A stretch of 45,711 nt of DNA from CAZOZP01 sp964584325 (lineage in GTDB: Bacteria > Bacteroidota > Ignavibacteria > Ignavibacteriales > Melioribacteraceae), in NCBI GenBank assembly GCA_964584325.1, contig CAZOZP010000027.1, positions 1 to 45,711 on the forward strand. The letters run 5' to 3'. Numbering within the stretch: position 1 is the stretch's first letter; each line of letters starts with the position of its first letter. The position numbers and the translations under genes are program-made. Below, piece after piece: positions 24,207-31,400 of the stretch. The notes under the pieces are model-generated. The model searched no databases. It had not been told where the DNA came from and saw only the letters and a program-made list of their open reading frames with translations.

Positions 24207-25568
24207 TTAATTTGTTAAACTTCTCATCGGGGCAGGAATTCTCCCGCCTCTCGAAAGGAACTCTGCAGGCGATAATTTCTTAACCGGCATAACCGGCGCT
24301 GTTCCTAATAATCCCCCGTATTCTACTAAATCGCCTTCCTTTTTTCCGTAAACAGGTATTACTCTTACCGCTGTAGTTTTATCGTTTATTATTCCTATCG
24401 CACACTCATCAGCAATAATTCCGGCAATTATTTCTTTGGGCGTATCCCCGGGAATTGCAATCATATCCAATCCGACCGAGCAGACCGAGGTCATCGCTTC
24501 CAGTTTCTCTATTGTCAGATTCCCTTTTATAACTGCTTCAATCATTCCTTTATCTTCACTAACCGGAATAAAAGCACCGCTCATTCCTCCTACAGAAGAA
24601 CTTGCCATCAGACCGGCCTTCTTAACCGCATCGTTAAGCATTGCCAAAGCGGCAGTTGTACCAGGTGCTCCTACATCTTCCAATCCCATCGCCTTCAGTA
24701 CTTCAGCAATACTGTCTCCCTCAAGAGGGGTTGGAGCCAATGAAATATCAATAATACCGAAAGGAATTCCGTGCTTTTCAGCTACTTTCCTGCCTATAAG
24801 TTCTCCGGCTCGTGTGGTTTTAAATACCGTACGTTTTATAACTTCCGCAAGAGTTTGAAGGTCAGATTTTCCCGCCTTCCTGATAGCATCCATAACTACA
24901 CCCGGGCCGCTTATTCCAACATTAATAGTTGCCTCCCCTTCAGTTACACCGTGCATAGAACCGGCAACAAACGGATTATCTTCCGGAATGTTGCAATAAA
25001 CTACAAGCTTTGCACAACCGATTGAATTATTTTCTTTTGTTACTTCAGCGGTTTTAAGGATTATTTCAGACATTAAATTTACTGCGTCAATATTTATTCC
25101 CGCCTTAGTAGATGCCACATTAATACTGGAGCAGACTCGCTTTGTACTTCGCATTACTTCAGGAATAATTTTAATTAATTCAAGTTCCCCTGCTGTAAAT
25201 CCTTTCTGAACCAAAGCAGAAAATCCTGCAATAAAATCAATCCCGATTTCTTCTGCCGCTTTATCGAGAGTTTCTGCAATTTTTAACATTCCGTCTGCAT
25301 TAAATGCATCGAAAGGAATTGATATCGGGGTTACTGAAACTCGTTTATTTGCAATTGATATTCCATAATTGGATTCTATTTCGCGTGCGTATGCCACATG
25401 ATTTTTTCCGTATTTCATTATCTTTTCGTAAATCCGGTTTATGGTATCATTTATACTATCACGAACACAATCCCTGAGATTTATTCCGAGTGTTACTGTC
25501 CTGATATCAAAATGCTCAACTTCGGTCATTCTGATGGTTTCAAGTATTTCTTCAAATTCAAAAGGCAT
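24207..25568 (-). CDS. PFL/DUF711 family protein (UPF0210)
   Basis: A 453-residue protein of the UPF0210 family, with TVTLGINLRDCV near the start, ERIYEK-like helical segments, KRVSVTPIS, SCAKLVVYCNIPEDNPF-type and FVAGSMHGVTEGEATINVG segments. It also has GVGGMSGAF-type glycine loops (SSVGGMSGAFIPVSED) and ends SRGGRIPAPMRSLTN. Family structures resemble glycyl-radical-type folds but carry no radical motif, and the activity is unknown. It is paired with an upstream ACT-domain gene (seven-base gap), the conserved arrangement of these two families, which suggests allosteric control by a small metabolite. The ACT gene's stop codon region also supplies its ribosome site (TTTAGGTG). Confidence 0.9.
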   Translation of the reverse strand: MPFEFEEILETIRMTEVEHFDIRTVTLGINLRDCVRDSINDTINRIYEKIMKYGKNHVAYAREIESNYGISIANKRVSVTPISIPFDAFNADGMLKIAETLDKAAEEIGIDFIAGFSALVQKGFTAGELELIKIIPEVMRSTKRVCSSINVASTKAGINIDAVNLMSEIILKTAEVTKENNSIGCAKLVVYCNIPEDNPFVAGSMHGVTEGEATINVGISGPGVVMDAIRKAGKSDLQTLAEVIKRTVFKTTRAGELIGRKVAEKHGIPFGIIDISLAPTPLEGDSIAEVLKAMGLEDVGAPGTTAALAMLNDAVKKAGLMASSSVGGMSGAFIPVSEDKGMIEAVIKGNLTIEKLEAMTSVCSVGLDMIAIPGDTPKEIIAGIIADECAIGIINDKTTAVRVIPVYGKKEGDLVEYGGLLGTAPVMPVKKLSPAEFLSRGGRIPAPMRSLTN

Positions 25569-25575
25569 AAATCAC

Positions 25576-25998
25576 CTAAATCCTATGCATATATCTAAAT
25601 ACATCTTCGTGCTGTGTGTATATCTTTATTTTTAGTTCCTCTGCAATTTCATTCATTTTTAACTGGAGGTCTTTCAGTTCACTTGCAGAATTTGTAATAT
25701 CAATAATCATAATCATAGTATAATACTCGGCCAGAATTTTTTGGCTTATATCAAGAATATCTATTCCCATCTTACTGAGAGCAGATGTAATTGCAGAAAC
25801 AATTCCGGGATGATTCATCCCGAATGATGTTAGTATAACTCTTCCGGACTGTACCCCGGGTTTATTAAAAAAAGCCATTTTGTTAATTTTTGCAGATACG
25901 CTTTCTACAATTTTACTAACTGCTTCCGGAGTTGCTTTTTCCCCAAGCTCGCTAATTGTAAGCTGTGTTATTTTCTTAATTTCTTCTTCTGTCAGCAT
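25576..25998 (-). CDS. ACT-domain regulatory protein (UPF0237-like)
   Basis: A 140-residue protein. The ACT domain occupies about residues 50-138, with RVILTSFGMNHPGIVSAITS, GIDILDISQKILAEYYTMIM and a C-terminal helix and strand ending EDVFRYMHRI. This is the UPF0237 pattern, which is normally about 90 residues. Here there is an extra helical N-terminus of about 50 residues (EEEIKKITQLTISELGEKAT...). ACT domains bind small ligands, often amino acids. It overlaps the preceding TPR/membrane gene as TAATG and precedes the DUF711 gene, its usual partner. Confidence 0.88.
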   Translation of the reverse strand: MLTEEEIKKITQLTISELGEKATPEAVSKIVESVSAKINKMAFFNKPGVQSGRVILTSFGMNHPGIVSAITSALSKMGIDILDISQKILAEYYTMIMIIDITNSASELKDLQLKMNEIAEELKIKIYTQHEDVFRYMHRI

Positions 25999-26855
25999 TA
26001 GGGTTTTCTTCCTTTAAATTCTTTAATTAAAAATTCATATGCATCATATCTTATTAATTTATTTTCTTCCTTAGCCGCATTCTTACCGGCGGAAGAAGAA
26101 CCGAAATAAAATCTCTGCCAGAAACCTGCGTTTAAAATACCGTCGAATACTCTTCCGGTATTAAAGGCATTTACTGAAATGTATCCGAAAAAGACATTCC
26201 AGCTTAACGATATTAAACCGGAGATCAGTTTTCCAGCATAAATCTCTCCTGACCCCGGCAAAATATAAGAAATATATTCGGCAAAAGACAAGGAATATTT
26301 TTTTTCTTCGGTGTTTATGCAAAACTTCTCTAGCTCAGGACAAGTATCATTGAAATAGTTCGCAGCTTCTAAAAATCTATCCTGAAGAATTAAATTCCAT
26401 CCCTTCCAGTACCTTACATTTTCCCTCTGATCAGGAAATATCTCTTCCAACTTAATCAAAATCATTTCCGCTCTTAGAAATTCTCCGTTAAGCATAGAGC
26501 ATCTTGCGAGATATTCAATTGCCGTTATCTTTTCGGACATTGTTTCGGCAACACCCAAAGCTTCCGAAAAACTTTCTGCCGCACTAACAAAATAACCTCC
26601 GTTTTTATAGGCTAACCCTATGTGAAAATCCGCTGAATAAGAATATTTTTTTTCTTCATCAAAAAATTTCAGCCTTTTGAACTCTGTAATACAATTATAA
26701 TAATATCCCTTCTCAAACAAGAGCATTGCATTTTCAAAAAGAATATCGACACTCCGACAGTTTTTAGACTCGGGATTCTGATTTTCTGCAGTTAGGGTAA
26801 TAACTGCAAGCAATAAAACTATAAAAGATTTTTGGAAACGATTAATCAAGATCAT
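25998..26855 (-). CDS. TPR-repeat protein with DUF5683-like membrane domain (paralog B)
   Basis: The start is set at ATG 26855 (MILINRFQKSFIVLLLAVIT), which begins a signal peptide. A longer frame to 27047 would run 64 residues through the neighbouring gene in another frame. The 285-residue product has helical TPR-like repeats (about residues 35-180: FENAMLLFEKGYYYNCITEF, YSADFHIGLAYKNGGYFVSA). A membrane domain begins YISYILPGSGEIYAGKLISG and includes NTGRVFDG and a Phe/Tyr-rich helix. This C-terminal block lines up with the same region of the upstream gene, so the two are paralogs. It overlaps its neighbours by 14 bases and by TAATG. Function unknown. Confidence 0.75.
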   Translation of the reverse strand: MILINRFQKSFIVLLLAVITLTAENQNPESKNCRSVDILFENAMLLFEKGYYYNCITEFKRLKFFDEEKKYSYSADFHIGLAYKNGGYFVSAAESFSEALGVAETMSEKITAIEYLARCSMLNGEFLRAEMILIKLEEIFPDQRENVRYWKGWNLILQDRFLEAANYFNDTCPELEKFCINTEEKKYSLSFAEYISYILPGSGEIYAGKLISGLISLSWNVFFGYISVNAFNTGRVFDGILNAGFWQRFYFGSSSAGKNAAKEENKLIRYDAYEFLIKEFKGRKP

Positions 26856-27669
26856 TATCGTCCATGAAATAATTTTTTTCTTCCAGACTTTGAATAAATT
26901 CCCGGTAGATTTTTTCTTTTTTCTCGTAATTTCCTGCAGAGGCTGCAGCAGCTGCACCATAAATGCCTGAAAAATACAACCCGCCTGATGCTGCTGCGAA
27001 AAACCAGCCCAATGTATTTCGTCCTCTTTCAAACTTGTCGTAAGCAAGCCACGCTGTTATTCCGGTTAATACGAAACCTGTTATACCGTCAGATGTTTTT
27101 CCGGCATAAATTTTCCCTAAACCGGGAATTAACGCAGAAAAGACTGCCGCCTTAACGGGATTATTCTTATTTGGGGATTCAGCTTCGAGACAAAATAACT
27201 CAATCCTCCCGGCATCTTCACCAAAGATTTTAATAGCTGCTTTTTCAGGATAACTCTGATGAAATATTATTGAATCCAGCAAAAGCAATCTTAATGCTGC
27301 TGTATCCGACTTTGCAAATTCCAGAAATTCCTTTTTCAGTTCCCCCGCCTTCCCGGTAATCAGAGAAATCTTCATGTACTGCCTGGTTGCTGCTTTTGAC
27401 AGAGAAGTTTGAAAAAGTTTCTTGAATCCTTCTGAAGATTCCTCATATCTGCCTGTCTTCAGCATTGCCAATCCGTATTTATATAAGGCTGTATCGTTTG
27501 AAGTGAGTCTGAAAACACTTAAATATTCATCACCGGCTCTGTTATAATCTTCAGTCTTATAAAGATAATCGGCAAAGTTTTTTCGGTTTAAGGGGTTATA
27601 GAAATCCGCCTGAGCATAATAATTCATATATAACAATGCACATACAAATAGCAATCTGGGTCTAATCAT
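26842..27669 (-). CDS. TPR-repeat protein with DUF5683-like membrane domain (paralog A)
   Basis: The start is set at ATG 27669 (MIRPRLLFVCALLYMNYYAQ, a signal peptide) behind AGGGAAACGAACAA; the longer reading would use a TTG. The 275-residue product has TPR-like helices at about residues 25-120 (RKNFADYLYKTEDYNRAGDE, ALYKYGLAMLKTGRYEESSE). The membrane domain opens with FSALIPGLGKIYAGKTSDG, followed by FERGRNTLGWFFAA and GLYFSGIYGAAAAAS. The PG-x-G-x-IYAGK motif and the following F-x-x-GR-x-x-x-G are shared with the next gene. Its start overlaps the YidD-like stop by eight bases, implying coupled translation. It is likely anchored in the inner membrane. No enzymatic motif is visible. Confidence 0.75.
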   Translation of the reverse strand: MIRPRLLFVCALLYMNYYAQADFYNPLNRKNFADYLYKTEDYNRAGDEYLSVFRLTSNDTALYKYGLAMLKTGRYEESSEGFKKLFQTSLSKAATRQYMKISLITGKAGELKKEFLEFAKSDTAALRLLLLDSIIFHQSYPEKAAIKIFGEDAGRIELFCLEAESPNKNNPVKAAVFSALIPGLGKIYAGKTSDGITGFVLTGITAWLAYDKFERGRNTLGWFFAAASGGLYFSGIYGAAAAASAGNYEKKEKIYREFIQSLEEKNYFMDDNDLD

Positions 27670-28138
27670 TTGTTCGTTTCCCTGGATCAAATAATTTCAG
27701 AGAGTATTTTTGAGTAGGATCGTAGAGCCTGCCTTTGTAGATTTCAGGATAATCGGATTTTGTTTTAAACAGATTCATCTCCCGCTGAAACCTGTCTCCA
27801 TACATCAGCAGTCCCTTTATTACTCCATATTCCGAGATTGCGCTGAGTGCGAATTGAGAGCAGGAAGGATGAAATGGGCAATTATCCCCGTCGTGGTCAG
27901 AAACTAAAAAAGAGTAAATCTGCCTGAAAGATATTTCATCTCCAGAAGAATCTCTTTCATCGCAACTCTGAAGCGGGAATCTGTATTCTGATACAACCCA
28001 AATATTTTTCTCTGCAAAATACTTCTTATTCCTCAGCCCATCTGAATTATGCTTTTGAATTATGCTTTCACTTCCGTCATTTATCTGTGCTGATAATATT
28101 GTATTAAATATCAATATCGCCGTCAATATCCAAATCAA
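27662..28138 (-). CDS. YidD-like protein with signal peptide
   Basis: A 158-residue product from a TTG start at 28138. No ATG is available, but AGGAG lies eight bases upstream and the first residues (IWILTAILIFNTILSAQ) form a signal peptide or anchor. The centre contains NCPFHPSCSQFALSAISEYG and VIKGLLMYGDRFQREM, the YidD signature (C-x-F-x-PSCS-x-Y/F, then a helix with G-x-x-KG-x-x-L). Typical YidD proteins are about 70-90 residues and assist membrane protein insertion beside YidC. Here about 85 extra N-terminal and 25 extra C-terminal residues surround it, and the context is not rpmH-rnpA-yidC. It overlaps both DUF2442 (35 bases) and paralog A (eight bases). A divergent YidD role is inferred. 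Confidence 0.75.
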   Translation of the reverse strand: MIWILTAILIFNTILSAQINDGSESIIQKHNSDGLRNKKYFAEKNIWVVSEYRFPLQSCDERDSSGDEISFRQIYSFLVSDHDGDNCPFHPSCSQFALSAISEYGVIKGLLMYGDRFQREMNLFKTKSDYPEIYKGRLYDPTQKYSLKLFDPGKRTND

Positions 28139-28409
28139 TTCCGATTCTCCTCATTGATTCAATCAGTTCAAGCTGTCTGTAAATTGCATTTGAGCATACG
28201 GATTCGCCTTCAGGCCAAACAATATCACCGCTTTTACTGCATACTGTGAGTTTTCCGAAATACTCTTCTGAATTAAGCCTTTCAAATCCTTCTTTCTTTA
28301 GCAGAAATCCAAGATTGTATTCCCCTTCAAATCCGTTATCATATTGAAGAGATAATCTGTTTTTACCAATAATTTTAACGTCTGTAAGTTTAGTCAATTT
28401 CAATTTCAA
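28104..28409 (-). CDS. DUF2442 domain protein
   Basis: A 101-residue protein. LSLQYDNGFEGEYNLGFLLK is followed by the SEEYFGKLTV step, GDIVWPEGESVCSNAIY and a final helix, matching the DUF2442 pattern (DNGE-x-G-x-x-DL ... IxWPNG-x-D-x-x). DUF2442 proteins are small, of unknown activity, and often found near toxin-antitoxin or mobile genes, though no partner toxin is seen here. It has no ATG: three in-frame TTG codons lie at 28409, 28403 and 28397, and a GGAA sequence makes 28403 the best spaced. The 3' end, coding for GIDLDIDGDIDI, overlaps the YidD-like start. Confidence 0.8.
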   Translation of the reverse strand: MKLKLTKLTDVKIIGKNRLSLQYDNGFEGEYNLGFLLKKEGFERLNSEEYFGKLTVCSKSGDIVWPEGESVCSNAIYRQLELIESMRRIGIDLDIDGDIDI

Positions 28410-28497
28410 TTTCCGTCACAAGTTGTATTTCTTTAATATGTTTCATAAGTCCTATTCTTTGTATGTACAATATTTAAATACCCTAATATTTCTTCAT

Positions 28498-31400
28498 TCA
28501 ATTCATCAATTTTATTTTTTCATATAACTGAATTACTTTATCAACATTTAAATTTTCATACTCTGATAAACCTGATTCCTCAAATGCATTAAGACATTTC
28601 ATAAGATACTCTTCAGCAAGTGGAAATTCATTTTCCTGTATGGCAATCTGAGCTCTGTTTATATTCTTCATTATCTCGTTTTGATCATTCGGAAAATAAA
28701 GAATTCTATCCTTAGGCAATATGCCGTTAAGCCAGATATCCTCATTCGAGGCCCCCCACTTTCGTATAAATTTTTCATTGTTGATTCTTAATCTCTCGTA
28801 ATATTTTGCTTCACCGTCTGCCTTAAAACTTTTCGAACCGTAATGATGAACAAAAGCATCGGTTGCAATCAGCGTCTTGTAACCGGCTAACTGAGCACGC
28901 AGACAATAATCATCATCCTCATAATTTCCCGGCGAAAACCTCTCATCCAATCCTCCAAGCTTTTCTATCAGTTCCCGCTTAATCAGAGTGCATAGGAATA
29001 CCACTCTCGGAAATGCCATTACTTTTCCTTGATTCTTTTGCTGAAGCATTTTAGCATACTCTCGCATTTCATCAAGATTGGTATATTTTGCTTCCCGATC
29101 TCTTTGAATGCCGCTAACTTCATTGCTCATTGGGCCTACAATACCGACACTCACATCAGATTCTGCAATATTAAGCATTCTTTCAATAGAGCCGTCTGTC
29201 AGAATTATATCATTATTCGCAATTAGGATATAATCGCCTGTGCACTCGATAATTCCTCTGTTTATACCTGCCGGAAATCCCAAATTGGTTTTATTTAAAA
29301 TAACCTTAACATTGCGGATATTCTCCAATTTCTTAAGATACTGTCTCGTTTCAGAAGAACTTCCATTATCCACAATAATTAACTCAATATTTAAGTCCCT
29401 GATTCTAAATACTGATTCAATAAATGTTTGGTTATAGAATCTTTCTCCGAATGTAAGAACAACTATGCTTATTTTCTTTGTTCCGGGTTTCCCCTGCTGC
29501 AAACACGCAGGGACATGTTCGCCAAGCGGACATTCACTTACCGCCTCTACTTCGACTCTTGAATTAATAATGTAATCAGGCCGGATTTTCCCCAGCCATT
29601 TTTCATGAAAAAGCTTAATATTATTATTCTTTTCTTTAAACCTTTCATCTCCGCTTTGTGACTCATAATGAATAATAACCGATTCAGGCTGATACACCAA
29701 GTTCCATCCGTTTCTAAAAAGTCTGAGACAAAAATCGACATCCTCATATCCGTTAAAATATTTTTCATCTAAGCCACCAATCGAGATATATGCTTCTTTC
29801 CTTACAAGAAGACAAGCTGCGGTTAGTGCTCTATACTTAAAAGGAATATTTGCATCCCGCAGATCTGATTGCATTTTCCTGTATATATGCCTTGCAACAA
29901 GCGGATCACCTGCATTATTATCTTCGAGCAAAACTACGCCAGCATGCTGAATCGAACCATCCGGATACAGCATTTTACTTCCGGCGGCTCCAATAGTCGG
30001 GTCAAATTCAACTGTATCTATTAATGGTTTAAGCCATCCCTGCTGAACTTCTGTATCATTATTCAGGAGCATCAGATATTTGCCTTTTGCCAAATCCGCT
30101 CCCTGATTGTTTGCCTTGGCAAATCCCAAATTCTCTTTTTTGGATATAATTCGGACATTATGATTTTCACCTGCCAAATTAAACAGATATTCCGGAGTTG
30201 AATCTGATGAGTTATTATCTATTATAATAATCTCGAATGATATATCACCCGGTATATGCTTAAACAAGCTTTCAATACATTTTTTTGTAAATTCTATTTT
30301 ATCGAAAACAGGAATAATAATCGATACAAGAATCTTTTCAATATTTCTTTTACTCAGTTCTTTTAAACAGACATCCTCAATTTTCGCTGAAGTATTGTAG
30401 TTTGGATTAGTTGGTGTAAACCAATCCATCCCCCATAATTCCTTCGGAGTCGGAACATTCCACTTTCCATAATATCTGATTAACTTGGAATAAAGTCTTT
30501 CAGTACTTTCTCTAACAAGTTCTTCTGTTTTTGATTTCTTTTCCGTAATAAAACTCTGCTGACCTTCGTGATAAACATAACAATCCAAAGCTATTCTTAG
30601 ATCATACCCCTTAAGTCTTAACCGCCAGGAAAGTTCAATATCTTCATTACCTAAGAATAGAGTTTCATCAAGATATCCTTCTCTATCCAAAACATCCCTT
30701 CTTATAGCCAGACAAAAGCCTATTAGGAACTTTGTAATAATCGTTTTTGCTTTGTTAACCGAGATCAGTTTTTCTGCTGCAAGGTTTGGTTTATCTTGAA
30801 TTTCTTCAATCTCTGAGCAAAACAATCCGGCTTGCTGTAAGCCTGCAACATAGTTTGATAGTGGGCCCGCAGCGGCTGCATTCGGAATATTTAATACTTC
30901 TTCAAGTCTTTCAAGCCATCCGTGGGTTACAATAGTATCAGGATTCAGCAATACACAGTATTTGCTTCTGCTTAATCTTATTCCAATGTTAGTTGCTTTA
31001 GCAAATCCGAGATTTTCCTTGCTCATTATTAGATTTATTTTTTCGCAAGATGATTTTAGCTTGTTTAATATCGAACAGGTATCATCCTTGGAATTATTGT
31101 CTATTACAATTATTTCATCATCTTTTTCAGTGTGTTTTATAACGCTTTCAAGACAAGCCTCAATTGTTTTTGCGGAATTATATGTTACAATTATAACAGC
31201 TGATTTTTTATCGGATTCTACTTTTTCAACTTCCTTTCCTCCAAGAAGCAGTTTATATTCTTTAATAATCTCTTCAGCTTCTTCACTTATCAGTTTAATT
31301 TTTCTTTTTTCATCAATTATTTTTGAGGTTAATGAATATTCGCCCGAGTTGATTTTAAGAAATATTTCTGCAAGTGCATTACTGTCTTTTGAATCAAAAA

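Noticed and set aside
26856..27047. 64-residue N-terminal extension of paralog B
   Set aside because: It lies in another frame of paralog A and lacks any signal peptide or ribosome site; the signal peptide begins at 26855.
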